NCBI RefSeq assembly: GCF_017549005.1
Contig: NZ_JAFYYT010000021.1
Span: forward strand, 1 to 44,837
Reading direction: 5' to 3'
Source: Ruminococcus sp.
Lineage (GTDB): Bacteria > Bacillota > Clostridia > Oscillospirales > Ruminococcaceae
DNA length: 44,837 bases
Shown here: piece by piece, positions 17,419 through 27,041 of the stretch
Layout: the number at the start of each line of letters is the position of its first letter
Numbering within the stretch: position 1 is the stretch's first letter
The notes under the pieces: model-generated
What the model was told of the DNA's origin: nothing
What the model saw: the letters and a program-made list of their open reading frames with translations, nothing else
Database searches by the model: none
Program-made: the position numbers and the translations under genes

Positions 17419-18300
17419 TCACACCGAAGCGGACACGCTTACGGCAATAAGGCTTTCTACAGCGTCAAAGATCCTGTGTGCAACATAGGGATTATTCATG
17501 GTATAAAGGTGTATACCGTCAACTCCCTCAGCGATGAGGTCGGTTATCTGGTCTATTGCATAAGCTATGCCTGCGTCGCGCAGCGCTGACTCATTATGCT
17601 CATACTTTTCAAGAACGCGGACGAACTTTTTCGGGAGCTCCACGCCGCAGAGCTTCACCATGCGCTCTATCTGTCTCTTATTGGTAACCGGCATGATACC
17701 GGCCTCTATCGGCACTCCTATGCCTGCTATACGGGCTTTTTCGTAAAAGTCGTAAAAATATCTGTTATCGAGAAAAAGCTGGGTTATCAGGTGATCTGCG
17801 CCGCATTCAGCCTTGTATCTGAGCCATTTCAGGTCATTGACAGCGCTTCCGCTTTCCGGGTGTACCTCGGGATAACAGGCAGCAAGAACGTTGAAGTCAT
17901 AGTTTTCCTTTATGAAGGAGATAAGGTCGCTTGCATGGCGGAAATCACCTGCCGGAGCGCTCCCCTCGCGCCTGTCTCCCCGAAGCGCAAGCACGTTTTC
18001 TATGCCGTGAGCTTGCAGGCTGTCAAGTATCTCCGCAGCCTGTTCCCTTTTCAGCTCAATACATGGCAGATGTGCAACGCTTTCAACTCCGTACCTGTGC
18101 TTTATGTCGGAGGCTATCTGTATGGTCTTGCAGCCGTTATTACCGCCTCCTGCGCCGTAGGTAACGCTTATAAAATCGGGAGAGATATCCGAAAGCTCCT
18201 CGAGAGTGTCATATATCACGCTTTCCTCTGCGTCAGGCTTCGGCGGAAAGACTTCGAGGGAAAAAACAGTCTTGTTTTCAAATAATTCAGCAGTTTTCAT
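17419..18300 (-). CDS. metF: Methylenetetrahydrofolate reductase
   Basis: A 293-residue flavoprotein reducing 5,10-methylene-THF to 5-methyl-THF, the methyl donor for MetE. Typical segments are FSLEVFPPK near the start, [49 protein letters not shown] and [14 protein letters not shown]. The C-terminal [11 protein letters not shown] is also characteristic. The length is normal for bacterial MetF. Its start overlaps the end of metE by 14 bases, so the two are co-transcribed and probably translationally coupled, matching their consecutive roles. Confidence 0.95.
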   Translation of the reverse strand: MKTAELFENKTVFSLEVFPPKPDAEESVIYDTLEELSDISPDFISVTYGAGGGNNGCKTIQIASDIKHRYGVESVAHLPCIELKREQAAEILDSLQAHGIENVLALRGDRREGSAPAGDFRHASDLISFIKENYDFNVLAACYPEVHPESGSAVNDLKWLRYKAECGADHLITQLFLDNRYFYDFYEKARIAGIGVPIEAGIMPVTNKRQIERMVKLCGVELPKKFVRVLEKYEHNESALRDAGIAYAIDQITDLIAEGVDGIHLYTMNNPYVAHRIFDAVESLIAVSVSASV

Positions 18301-20560
18301 TTCTTGCCTCTTTCGCAGCGTTCACGAGGTTTTTAAGGCTCGGAACAGTTTCCTCGTTTCCTCTTGTTTTAAGTCCGCAGTCGGGATTTATCCACAGCTT
18401 TTCAGCAGGGATACGCTCCCTCATCTTGCTGACAGCAGCCTTTATCTCGTCCTTTGAGGGTACTCTCGGCGAGTGTATATCGTATACTCCGGGACCGACC
18501 TCGGTACGGAAATCATTCTCCCTGAGCACGTCGAGTATAGTCAGGTCAGACCTTGACGCCTCAAAGGTGATGACATCTGCGTCCATATCGTCTATATCCC
18601 TGATAATGTCAGCAAATTCGCTGTAGCACATATGGGTATGTATCTGTGTTTCGGGCTTTACGCCGCTGTGTACATATCTGAACGCAGGTATAGCCCAGTC
18701 GAGGTAGTCCTCTCTCCAGTCAGACCTGCGGAGCGGCAGCTTCTCACGCAGGGCAGCTTCGTCCACCTGTATGATACTGATACCGTTTGCCTCGAGGTCG
18801 AGGACCTCCTCGCGGATAGCAAGAGCTATCTGCAAAGCGCTCTCCCTGAGGGAAATATCCTCTCTCGGGAATGACCAGTTGAGTATGGTAACAGGTCCTG
18901 TGAGCATTCCCTTCATTGGCTTGTCGGTAAGGCTCTGAGCATAGACCGACCATTTCACGGTCATGGGCTTTGCACGGGAGATATCCCCCCATATAACAGG
19001 CGGTTTAACGCAGCGTGTGCCGTAGGACTGCACCCATGCCTTTTCCGTAAAGAGATAGCCGTCAAGGCACTCGCCGAAGTACTCCACCATGTCATTACGC
19101 TCAAATTCGCCATGAACAAGTACGTCAAGACCTATTTCTTCCTGCAATGCAATACATTCTGCTATCTTTTTCTCGATAAAGAACTCGTAATCGCTGTCGG
19201 ATATCTCACCCTTGCGGTATGCGCTGCGCTTTGCCTTCACGTCTGCCGTCTGAGGGAACGAACCGATAGTCGTAGTCGGGAACAGGGGCAGTCTGAACCT
19301 TTCCTTCTGTATCCTTTCGCGCTCTGCAAATCCGGGAAGTCTTACAAAGTCCTTTTCCGTAAGAGCCGCCACCTTTTTCCTTACAGCCTCGTTGCCGCCG
19401 TCTCTCGGCTTGCTGTGGAGAGCTGCATTTCTGCGGTACTCCTCAGTTTCCGTCGGGCATGATGAAGCTGTTATCCTTTTGAGCTCCGCAAGCTCGGTAA
19501 GCTTCTCCTCTGCATATGCGAAATGCTTCTTGTAGAACTCCCCGAGTCTGGTTTCGTTCGCAAGAGTACACGGAACGTGCAGAAGCGAACAGGATGTATT
19601 TATAACTATATCATGTGCGAGCTTTTCAAGCTCTGAAAGCGTGACGAGAGCAGAAGCGTAATTGCAGCGCCAGATGTTCTTTCCGTTCACGACTCCTGCA
19701 AACAAAGTTTTTCCCTGAGGGAAACCGTTTTTCTTTACGAGCTCGAGAGACCTTTTTCCCTCGGTGAGATCAAGACCGATACCGTCAATGTCAAGTCCGC
19801 AGAGTTCATTATAGCAGTCGCGGACGTCGCCGAAATAGGTCTGCACAAGCACCTTAACGCCGCCCTTATCATGCAGTATCTTCTCATACAGTGCTGTGAA
19901 GAGCCGGATATCATCAGCTGTCATATCCATTACCAGTGACGGCTCGTCGAACTGCACCCACTCAGCGCCGAGGCTGCCGAACTTTTTCAGCAGCTCCGAA
20001 TATGCATCAGCAGTACTTGCAATGAAATCGGACGCTTTCCTGCTGCCCTTGTATCTTGCAAGCTTCAGGAATGTGTAAGCTCCGACGATGACAGGCCTGG
20101 TCTTTACGCCGCTGCCGAGAGCCTCGCTGAAAAGCTCAAATGGCTTCGTGCCGACAAGTTTTATCTCTGTGCTGTCGTCTATCTCGGGAACCATATAATG
20201 ATAGTTGGTATTGTACCACTTCTTCATGGCAAGAGCTTTGACATCGCCCTTTTCGCCCTGATAGCCCCTTGCGGCTGCGAAATATGTATCAAGCCCGGAA
20301 AGTCCGAGGGCTGTGTATCTCACGGGAACTGCGTTCAGCAGAAAAGCCGTGTCAAGTACTCCGTCATAGTAAGAAAAATCATTGGACGGTATAAAGTCAA
20401 GTCCGCTTTTTTTCTGTAATCCAAGATTATATAAACGGATATCCTTTGCTGTTTTTTCAAGCTCCGCAGCTGTTATCTCACCGCGGAAGTATTTCTCGCT
20501 TGCGAACTTCAGCTCGCGAAGATTTCCTATTCTCGGGTATCCGATGATCGATGTCTGCAT
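18287..20560 (-). CDS. metE: Cobalamin-independent methionine synthase
   Basis: A 757-residue zinc enzyme transferring a methyl group from methyl-THF (polyglutamate) to homocysteine. The N-terminal barrel begins [19 protein letters not shown]. The catalytic barrel shows [51 protein letters not shown] (zinc-binding His and Cys) and NPDCGLKTR (zinc-binding Cys). The length matches E. coli MetE. The start has AGGA upstream (bases just after 20560). It leads an operon with metF and lies 100 bases downstream of a LysR gene in the same direction. Confidence 0.96.
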   Translation of the reverse strand: MQTSIIGYPRIGNLRELKFASEKYFRGEITAAELEKTAKDIRLYNLGLQKKSGLDFIPSNDFSYYDGVLDTAFLLNAVPVRYTALGLSGLDTYFAAARGYQGEKGDVKALAMKKWYNTNYHYMVPEIDDSTEIKLVGTKPFELFSEALGSGVKTRPVIVGAYTFLKLARYKGSRKASDFIASTADAYSELLKKFGSLGAEWVQFDEPSLVMDMTADDIRLFTALYEKILHDKGGVKVLVQTYFGDVRDCYNELCGLDIDGIGLDLTEGKRSLELVKKNGFPQGKTLFAGVVNGKNIWRCNYASALVTLSELEKLAHDIVINTSCSLLHVPCTLANETRLGEFYKKHFAYAEEKLTELAELKRITASSCPTETEEYRRNAALHSKPRDGGNEAVRKKVAALTEKDFVRLPGFAERERIQKERFRLPLFPTTTIGSFPQTADVKAKRSAYRKGEISDSDYEFFIEKKIAECIALQEEIGLDVLVHGEFERNDMVEYFGECLDGYLFTEKAWVQSYGTRCVKPPVIWGDISRAKPMTVKWSVYAQSLTDKPMKGMLTGPVTILNWSFPREDISLRESALQIALAIREEVLDLEANGISIIQVDEAALREKLPLRRSDWREDYLDWAIPAFRYVHSGVKPETQIHTHMCYSEFADIIRDIDDMDADVITFEASRSDLTILDVLRENDFRTEVGPGVYDIHSPRVPSKDEIKAAVSKMRERIPAEKLWINPDCGLKTRGNEETVPSLKNLVNAAKEARNENC

Positions 20561-20594
20561 TTCCTGTTCCTCCGATATGCTTTGTTGTGTTTCT

Positions 20595-20624
20595 ATTATA
20601 GCATACCCGTCAGAAATGTGTTAA
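20595..20624 (-). promoter_or_regulatory. metE promoter
   Basis: Minus strand TTAACA (20619-20624), 18-base spacer, TATAAT (20595-20600) with an extended TATGC before the -10. The leader to the ATG is under 40 bases, too short for a SAM riboswitch. Confidence 0.6.
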
Positions 20625-20662
20625 TATCAAAAAGAAATGCAGTCCCATAGCTAAAAGCTATA

Positions 20663-21574
20663 TCAGGAAGAGTAATTTGCGATGTACTCCTTGAGATGCT
20701 CGAGATACCGCTCCGTAAGCTCGTTCATAGGGCGGTCGGCGGTAGTTATGTAGCCTATCTCCATTTCTTCGCTGCTTTCAAGAGGGATCGACACTATATT
20801 GCTGCCGTTGAGGTCTGAACTGAGTATTCCCGAAGATATGGTATACCCGTCAAGTCCTATAAGGAAATTGAAAAGGGTAGCTCTGTCGGAAACTACTATA
20901 TTTTTCGGACTTTCCGCCGTTATATGCAGCTCCTCGGCAAAGTAAAAGGAGTTTTTCACACCCTGATCGTAGGTAAGACGCGGAAAGGCTTTCAGATCAC
21001 CGAGAGTTACGGAGCTCCTGCCCACAAGTGGATTGCTCCTGCTGACAAAAACATGGGGTTTAGCAGTAAAAAGCGGTTCAAAGCGTATCTCCTCATTCTG
21101 CAGGATATGCCTTATGACCTCGCGGTTGAAGCTGCTTAGGAAAAGGACTCCGATATCGCTTCTGTGAGTGCGGACGTCCTCGATTATCTCTGCGGTTTTA
21201 AGTTCGCGGAGAGAAAATTCGTACTTATCCCTACCGTATTCGCGTACAAGTTCAACAAAAGCATTTACGACGAATGCGTAATGCTGTGCCGAGACAGCAA
21301 AAGCTCTTCTCGGCGGAGCAGTGGACTTGTACTCGTTTTCAAGGAGCTCCGCCTGTTCCACGACCTGACGCGCATAGGAAAGGAACTTCATTCCGTCCTC
21401 GGACAGGTAAACTCCCCTGTTGCTTCGGTTGAAAATAGTTATGCCCATTTCCTTTTCAAGCTCTGCCACGGATTTTGAAAGGCTTGGCTGAGCAATGAAA
21501 AGGCGCTGCGCCGCAGTAGTGATAGAGCCGGTTTCTGCTATTGTGATCATGTATTTAAGCTGCTGTAAAGTCAT
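20663..21574 (-). CDS. LysR family transcriptional regulator
   Basis: A 303-residue regulator. The N-terminal winged helix is typical (MTLQQLKYMITIAETGSITT, AAQRLFIAQPSLSKSVAELE, GITIFNRSNRGVYLSEDG). The effector domain (about 90-300) includes DIGVLFLSSF, PHVFVSRSNPL and YTISSGIL. The start has AAAAGGAGG 7 bases upstream. It lies upstream of metE in the same direction, with a separate metE promoter between. It may control metE-metF as MetR does in enteric bacteria, but the ligand and target are inferred from position only. Confidence 0.88.
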   Translation of the reverse strand: MTLQQLKYMITIAETGSITTAAQRLFIAQPSLSKSVAELEKEMGITIFNRSNRGVYLSEDGMKFLSYARQVVEQAELLENEYKSTAPPRRAFAVSAQHYAFVVNAFVELVREYGRDKYEFSLRELKTAEIIEDVRTHRSDIGVLFLSSFNREVIRHILQNEEIRFEPLFTAKPHVFVSRSNPLVGRSSVTLGDLKAFPRLTYDQGVKNSFYFAEELHITAESPKNIVVSDRATLFNFLIGLDGYTISSGILSSDLNGSNIVSIPLESSEEMEIGYITTADRPMNELTERYLEHLKEYIANYSS

Positions 21575-21766
21575 ATTATCCTCCTTTTCGGCTGTATTGC
21601 TTCTTATTATGTTATATCCATAGCGTTATGATATGATCGTCCAATTTCAGTAAACAGATTTCTTGTCTGCGTATCTGCAAGGACATTATACCATACATAC
21701 CTGATAAATGCAAAGAAAAATGCATTGTACAGAAAAAACTGTCCATTTTTTATAAAGTTTATACGA

Positions 21767-21795
21767 TTGACATCTTTAACTAATCATGTTATAAT
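21767..21795 (+). promoter_or_regulatory. Consensus sigma-A promoter of the GAF-like/GGDEF gene
   Basis: TTGACA (21767-21772), 17-base spacer, TATAAT (21790-21795): both hexamers match the consensus. It lies inside the longest open frame, which supports the downstream ATG at 21911 as the true start and gives a leader of about 108 bases. Confidence 0.8.
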
Positions 21796-21910
21796 GATAT
21801 GTGACAAAAACGCGGCTTTCAAAGCGCCTTTTTTATACAGTTTGCTTTGGATGTCACTGTTATTACTGCCAGGAATATTTTTTACTTTTTGTGTATCGGG
21901 GGGACATATT

Positions 21911-23329
21911 ATGAGATCTGACTTTCATTTCTTTTCAGAACACATAAACGCTATGGCAAGCGTTTTTTCCGTTGAAAAATTTCCCGACGGGAGCTACGGC
22001 AACATTCTTCTTGTAACGGGTAATTCTATTTTTTTCAAGAAGTCCGAGGACGATCACGACAAAATAGGTGAAGAAGCCCTGTATAAGACAGATTTTTCGC
22101 CGAACGAGCCCTATGAAAACTATATGCCGAAGGACAAGAATTTCGAGGATTTCTGCTTCAGGAGCGCCATACTCGGGGAAACTCTCCACACATATATCCA
22201 CCCGGAGAGAATGCCTTTATGGCTCCACCTGACTGCGATACCGCTTAAATCGGACAAGGAAAACATCGGCTACTGCGCTTTTGTGCAGAGTTTTTCGGAA
22301 GCTCCCGATTACTCGCTGATGACCAATACCACACCCGATATCGCAGCAAATGTACTTCAGATATGCATGAAGCTCCGCGGTGCAGACGATTTCATGCAGA
22401 CGATCAATGAGGTTATCGCAGATATCCGCAAGCTCTGCAACGCCGAGTTCTGCTGTATCCTCACAACTGATTTCGCACAGCGTAAATGCTCAGTATTATG
22501 CGAGTCTCTCCGTGAAAATGTCTCTCATAATACCATGAAGGATTATATAGACGATGACTTTTTCAATGTTGTGGACACTTGGCACGGCACTATTGCAGGA
22601 AGCACCTGCGCTATCATCAAGGACAAGCAGGACTGGGACTACCTGAAAGAGACCAATCCCGTATGGTACAATACCATAAAGCCTGCGGGAGCCGAAAGTA
22701 TAATCCTTTTCCCGCTAAGATACCGGAAGGAAACTATCGGCTTTATATGGGCGCTTAATTTTGATGTCAGCAACGCTATGAAAATCAAGGAAACTCTCGA
22801 GCTCACCACATATTTCATCTCATCAGAGCTTGCAAGCCACCAGCTTTTCAACCGTCTGGAAATGCTCAGCTCTCAGGACGTTCTCACGGGAGTTCTCAAC
22901 AGAAACGCTATGAACAACCGTATCGACGTGCTCGTTGCAGATCAGGAACACTTCGGGGACGCTGTAGGGATAATCTTCGCCGATCTTAACGGCCTCAAGC
23001 AGATAAACGACAACGAGGGACACTTTGCAGGCGATCTCCTGTTAAAGGACGCAGCCCTCACATTGCAGAAGCACTTCCCCGACTATGAGATATACCGTGC
23101 AGGCGGCGACGAGTTCATGGTACTTGCCGTCGAGCCTGACGAGGCAGTATTCGCAGAAAAGACGAAGCGCTTCATGACAGCGACCGCCTCTCCCGAGGGA
23201 GTGTGCTTTGCCGTAGGTTCGAGCTACAAGACTATCGGTACAATAAGGAAGGCAATGCAGACTGCCGACGCGAATATGTACGCCAACAAGGAAGAATTCT
23301 ACCTGAAATATCCCGAAAGGAGAAGATAA
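21911..23329 (+). CDS. GAF-like/GGDEF diguanylate cyclase
   Basis: A 472-residue protein predicted to make c-di-GMP in the cytoplasm. The first ~150 residues are an unassigned sensory region (ILLVTGNSIFFKKSEDDHDK). About 165-310 looks like a GAF domain (LCNAEFCCILTTDF, AGAESIILFPLRYRKETIGF). The GGDEF domain (about 325-465) is intact: FADLNGLKQINDNEGHFAGD and YRAGGDEFMVL. There is no RxxD inhibition site at the usual place. ATG at 21911 has GGGGGGA six bases upstream; the longer frame from 21725 would begin before the promoter. It is a single gene with a terminator directly after the stop. Confidence 0.85.
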   Translation: MRSDFHFFSEHINAMASVFSVEKFPDGSYGNILLVTGNSIFFKKSEDDHDKIGEEALYKTDFSPNEPYENYMPKDKNFEDFCFRSAILGETLHTYIHPERMPLWLHLTAIPLKSDKENIGYCAFVQSFSEAPDYSLMTNTTPDIAANVLQICMKLRGADDFMQTINEVIADIRKLCNAEFCCILTTDFAQRKCSVLCESLRENVSHNTMKDYIDDDFFNVVDTWHGTIAGSTCAIIKDKQDWDYLKETNPVWYNTIKPAGAESIILFPLRYRKETIGFIWALNFDVSNAMKIKETLELTTYFISSELASHQLFNRLEMLSSQDVLTGVLNRNAMNNRIDVLVADQEHFGDAVGIIFADLNGLKQINDNEGHFAGDLLLKDAALTLQKHFPDYEIYRAGGDEFMVLAVEPDEAVFAEKTKRFMTATASPEGVCFAVGSSYKTIGTIRKAMQTADANMYANKEEFYLKYPERRR

Positions 23330-23330
23330 A

Positions 23331-23354
23331 AAGCCGCTTAAAGCGGCTTTTTTT
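23331..23354 (+). terminator. Rho-independent terminator
   Basis: AAGCCGC-ttaaa-GCGGCTT followed by a run of T, immediately after the GGDEF gene. Confidence 0.85.
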
Positions 23355-23380
23355 CGGTCTGCCCAAAACAATATTAATTA

Positions 23381-23508
23381 AGGAGACGCCCTCACTCGCA
23401 GGGCGTCTCCTCTTGCGGAGCGCTTTGAGGCTATATGTGGGGATTTGCTACACTCCCCACCAGAGGCGCTGCCTCCGGACTCTGCCAAAGGGTTGTGGAC
23501 CCTTTGGC
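23381..23508. repeat. Intergenic block of four consecutive hairpins
   Basis: Four stem-loops in about 130 bases: AGGAGACGCCCT/AGGGCGTCTCCT (23381-23411, perfect 12 bp), GTGGGGA/TCCCCAC (23437-23460), GAGGC-gct-GCCTC (23463-23475) and GCCAAAGGGT/ACCCTTTGGC (23484-23508, perfect 10 bp). No ORF covers it. The arrangement resembles palindromic intergenic repeats I associate with Ruminococcaceae genomes. It lies between convergent genes and may also end the cotH transcript. No second copy is present in this window. Confidence 0.6.
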
Positions 23509-23561
23509 ATCCCTTTCATGGGTAAAGTGGATTTTTGCCAAAATACTAATTTTTTACGTCA

Positions 23562-26500
23562 TCAGAACGACTTGATATCGCCCATTATGAACCTCTTGAG
23601 AAGCACAAGGTCAGCGCTGTTTATAGCGTCGTCATCGTTTATATCGGCTGCTCCGAAGTTATCGGCTTCACCTGTGAGAACTGCCTTTTTCATAGAGCAA
23701 AGATCGTAAATATCCACCTTTCCGTCCTCATTGAGGTCGCCGATAGCATATTTACTTACCGCCTTGTCTGTTCTCCACCAGTTTACATTGTAAAGGTAGC
23801 CCTCGCCGCCTGTAAATACGAAGTAAACATCGTGCTTGCCGTTGGTCTCACTGACAGAACAGGTCTGAGTGTTCCAGGTCTGCCAGCCGCTTGTGCTCTT
23901 GATATCCATTTTTCCTATGACCTGACCGTTCGGATCGTCAATATGTACCTCGAGGACAGCCTTTGCGCCGTTTGAACCGATACGGAAGTCGATATTGCGT
24001 ACATTTGTGAGATCAACGTCCTTGAAGCCGATGTACTCGCCGTTTTCGATATACGCAACATCAAGTCCGCCCTCCGAGCAGTTTTCGGTATCTATTCCCG
24101 ACTTGAAATCATAGGTCTCAGCCTGTACCACCTTGCTCAGCGACTTGAGTCCCTTGACAGGCACTGTTTTCTGTATAGCCGCTGTTGTAGTCGTTGCAGC
24201 CTTTGTTGTAGTAGTTGTAGCTTTTGTTGTAGTCTTTGTTGTGGTAGTTGTCACAGGCTGAACATTTTCACCGTCCGAGTAAACTGCCTCAACTGTAGCG
24301 TCAGACTCCAGCTTTACCTTTATAGAAGCTGTTGCGGCGTCGCCGTTGGTTATCCTGGCACCGTTTATGTTCCAGTGCGAGAAAGTGCGTCCCTCCACAG
24401 GCATAGCCTTGATATAGATATCGTAATCTGTGTGGTAATTACCGCTCCATCTGCTGATATTGCCGAGCTCAAGGGTATTGAGCTTTATGCTGCCGTTATC
24501 GGGAGAGTTGACCACTGTAAGTCTGCGCGGCTCGGAAGAAAGCCCTGCAGCCGAACGTGTAGTGCGCTCTGCATAGGGATAACGCTGTGCATAGAAGTCA
24601 AGAACAGTGGAAATATCGCCCTCAAATCGCCTGATCGCATTATCGCCCGAAAGGCTTCCCGAATGGAAACGCGCATATGTATCTGCTACCTGCTGTCTGT
24701 AGCTGTTCTTGTAGCCTTCTATGACTGCCCTTGTTCTGTCGGTATTGAAATTGTGATTTGCAAGGTCCATCATAGTCCTTGCGAATTTCAGTCTGAACTG
24801 CTCGATATTCATAAGGGAGTTGAACACTCTTGCCAGCTGGCTGCCGCTTTCACGGATACGTCTGAAACCGTCAGCGGAATAGGACTTGTCCTCTGTGCCG
24901 TAAAGTCCCTGTCCCGACTCGGTATCGAAGAGTATCATTCTCCACTTGCCGTCAGCGTAAGGATTTGTTTCGTCGATAGCATTTGAACGCCATGCGCTGA
25001 AATTGTTCTGCGGCCAGTCCGCATTCGACCAGTATATCTGAGCTGCAAAATAGTCCATGAAGCCCTGTATGTCTACCTTGCTGCAAAACTCGTCATAGGA
25101 CATATTCCCGTTTGCCATACCGTCGCAGACGCTGCGCCAGTCTCTGAGGTCCTGTTCCGAGCCCTCCTCGAGAGCGCCGTTCTCTATCATGGCGATATCG
25201 CTCTTCTTAACGCCGTAATGGTCGCTGAGGAAGCTTGTATTTATCTTTTCCATCATCTGATAGATACCCCAGAACTCGCCGTCGAGAAATACTATGCACT
25301 CTGTTACAGCCTGATGTGCAAATGCTCTGTCCGCAACAAGGCTCTGGTTGATGCTGTCACGGAAGAAAGCTCCTGTGTTGTCGTTTCCGCCGTTTCTGAG
25401 GACCACACCGTCGAATTTCTTTATAGCCTTGCCGTTTTTAGCCTTAACAGCTTTTCCTGAGAAGAAATCATAGTCAAACTCGGTAAGACCGTAATCCTTG
25501 CGTGTGTAAACGTTGAAGCTCTTCTGTGCGAGACATCTTGAGAAAGCTCCCTTGATACGTATGCCGACGCTCTGGTCTATCACCTTTTTACCGTTTTCAA
25601 ACATGGTGAATTGTGCAGGGCGCTCCCAGTCCCTGCCTCTCTGAGTGTAGTTTGCAGGTATCTCCCACGGCCACTTGTCGCCGCTGCTGTGCCTGTTTTC
25701 CTCGTATATCCTTCCGAGGCAGTAGATTCCCTTATTGTTGTCAAAAAGGTTTGCAGGGTCGGTAACGAGTGAAACTACCTTCATCTGCTTGTAGTAACCC
25801 GAATTTGTCCTGCCGATGAAGTATGTCTTTGTGATGTATTCGCTTGCCCGGTTCTCCTTGTCGACTGCAACAGCTCTTATGACTACTGCTTTGTCAACGT
25901 TTCCGCGGGGAGCTTCCGCACCGTCGGGAACTATGTCTGTACGTGCGCTCAGACGGTTCTCGGTATCAGTCATATCATTTATCGTGAGCGGCTCCGTATA
26001 CTTTTTTGAACCGTACACAGGGTCGCTGCCGTCTGTGGTATAGTAGATATCACACCCTTCGTCGGCTGTGAGCGTAAGTGTGAAGCTGCTGTCATAGAAG
26101 CCGCTTTCCTGCGAAAAAACAGGCGGATGCACAGCTGCGTTTCCCTCAGGAGCTGCATTCGCCTTGTCGGGAGTACCTTTAAGCGTGTAGAACTCGCCGC
26201 TTCCATCGGGGTACTGTCCGTATGAGGCGTCAGCCGCAAGCGCTCCGACCGTCACAGTCTGGACTCTGCTGCCATTCTTGTCGCTGAGCACGAGAGTTTC
26301 GCCCGAAGCTGCAAGTCCAAAAGGAGCTATCGTTCTGTCGTTTGCTGCTGCGTCGCTGTCACAGAAGACAATGAGTCTTCCCTCTGCCGGTACACGTGTT
26401 CCCTCAGGGAATACATATTTACGTGGCTCGCCTTCCGTATCGGAAAGTCCCCAGCCCGAAATATCGGCTTCTGTCTTTGCGCTGTTGTACAGCTCTATCC

Positions 26501-26672
26501 AGTCGTGGCACTTCCCGTCTGCCGCAGGATATGAGCTGTTTTTTGTGCAGATCTCATTCATTGACACTTGTACGTTAGTATCTGCGTGTGCAGGAAGATA
26601 TGAGGCGGTCTGCAAAAGCATCCCAAGGCATAATATCCCTGCAATGGTGTGTCTTTTTGAAGTGTTTTTCAT
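23562..26672 (-). CDS. Secreted CotH kinase-domain protein with LTD, CBM6 and dockerin
   Basis: A 1036-residue exported protein. Domains in order: signal peptide (1 to about 31, ending PAHADT); lamin-tail domain (VSMNEICTKNSSYP, WIELYNSA); a chitobiase-C-like segment (IYYTTDGSDPVYGS); CotH domain (about 296-677) with the motifs IRIKGAFSR, NADWPQNNFSAWR and FDTESGQG; a small beta-repeat (GRTFSHWNINGA); a Thr/Lys/Ala linker (about 805-830); CBM6 (QAETYDFKSG, IGFKDVDLTN, about 847-970); and a dockerin with two calcium loops (DLNEDGKVDIYD, DINDDDAINSAD). CotH proteins are Fam20C-like kinases, so this could phosphorylate extracellular or cellulosomal proteins; that is inference. The usual DxD metal pair reads DTE. 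The ATG at 26672 has GGAGGG; the frame upstream to 26771 is not needed. Confidence 0.85.
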   Translation of the reverse strand: MKNTSKRHTIAGILCLGMLLQTASYLPAHADTNVQVSMNEICTKNSSYPAADGKCHDWIELYNSAKTEADISGWGLSDTEGEPRKYVFPEGTRVPAEGRLIVFCDSDAAANDRTIAPFGLAASGETLVLSDKNGSRVQTVTVGALAADASYGQYPDGSGEFYTLKGTPDKANAAPEGNAAVHPPVFSQESGFYDSSFTLTLTADEGCDIYYTTDGSDPVYGSKKYTEPLTINDMTDTENRLSARTDIVPDGAEAPRGNVDKAVVIRAVAVDKENRASEYITKTYFIGRTNSGYYKQMKVVSLVTDPANLFDNNKGIYCLGRIYEENRHSSGDKWPWEIPANYTQRGRDWERPAQFTMFENGKKVIDQSVGIRIKGAFSRCLAQKSFNVYTRKDYGLTEFDYDFFSGKAVKAKNGKAIKKFDGVVLRNGGNDNTGAFFRDSINQSLVADRAFAHQAVTECIVFLDGEFWGIYQMMEKINTSFLSDHYGVKKSDIAMIENGALEEGSEQDLRDWRSVCDGMANGNMSYDEFCSKVDIQGFMDYFAAQIYWSNADWPQNNFSAWRSNAIDETNPYADGKWRMILFDTESGQGLYGTEDKSYSADGFRRIRESGSQLARVFNSLMNIEQFRLKFARTMMDLANHNFNTDRTRAVIEGYKNSYRQQVADTYARFHSGSLSGDNAIRRFEGDISTVLDFYAQRYPYAERTTRSAAGLSSEPRRLTVVNSPDNGSIKLNTLELGNISRWSGNYHTDYDIYIKAMPVEGRTFSHWNINGARITNGDAATASIKVKLESDATVEAVYSDGENVQPVTTTTTKTTTKATTTTTKAATTTTAAIQKTVPVKGLKSLSKVVQAETYDFKSGIDTENCSEGGLDVAYIENGEYIGFKDVDLTNVRNIDFRIGSNGAKAVLEVHIDDPNGQVIGKMDIKSTSGWQTWNTQTCSVSETNGKHDVYFVFTGGEGYLYNVNWWRTDKAVSKYAIGDLNEDGKVDIYDLCSMKKAVLTGEADNFGAADINDDDAINSADLVLLKRFIMGDIKSF

Positions 26673-26780
26673 TTTTCCCTCCAACGATTGTTTCTTACCC
26701 TCTGAATAACGATCCTTTCGGATCATGCTCTGACACTTCTGCTTGTCAGAAAAAAGTTTAAAATGGATCACAACTTAAAT

Positions 26781-26809
26781 ATTATAGCATATACACAAGG
26801 CTATTTCAA
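26781..26809 (-). promoter_or_regulatory. Promoter of the CotH-dockerin gene
   Basis: Minus strand TTGAAA (26804-26809), 17-base spacer, TATAAT (26781-26786) with extended TATATGC before the -10; leader about 100 bases. Confidence 0.7.
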
Positions 26810-26944
26810 GCGGTTTTTGGAATTTTTTTACCATTTACACAGAAAAAAATTTAAGCCTGAAAGCTTATATCTTAACAAATGTTACAAGAAGACTATCTTT
26901 TTCATTCCCGCATATAAAATATGTCGCCTTCGGCTTCTTTAAAA

Positions 26945-27009
26945 AGTGACAAATGTCACTCAGAAAGTGACAATCGTAACTTGAGAAATGAGGAGCAAAT
27001 AAATATAAT
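26945..27009 (+). promoter_or_regulatory. Operator palindrome and promoter of the lipid operon
   Basis: Palindrome AGTGACA-AA-TGTCACT (26945-26960) is followed by a third half-site AGTGACA (26966-26972). Next come a -35 TTGAGA (26981-26986), a 17-base spacer and TATAAT (27004-27009). Three copies of one half-site just upstream of the -35 look like an activator or repressor site. The rest of the divergent region 26810-26944 is AT-rich and shows nothing else I can name. Confidence 0.55.
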
Positions 27010-27041
27010 ATAATCAACGACAACACTTTGGAGGTGCTTTT

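Noticed and set aside
20561-20662. SAM riboswitch before metE
   Set aside because: The promoter leaves a leader of under 40 bases.
21796-21910. c-di-GMP riboswitch or attenuator in the leader of the GGDEF gene
   Set aside because: A T-run at about 21828 follows a weak GCT/AGC stem, but no stable stem and no GEMM-like conserved core could be found.
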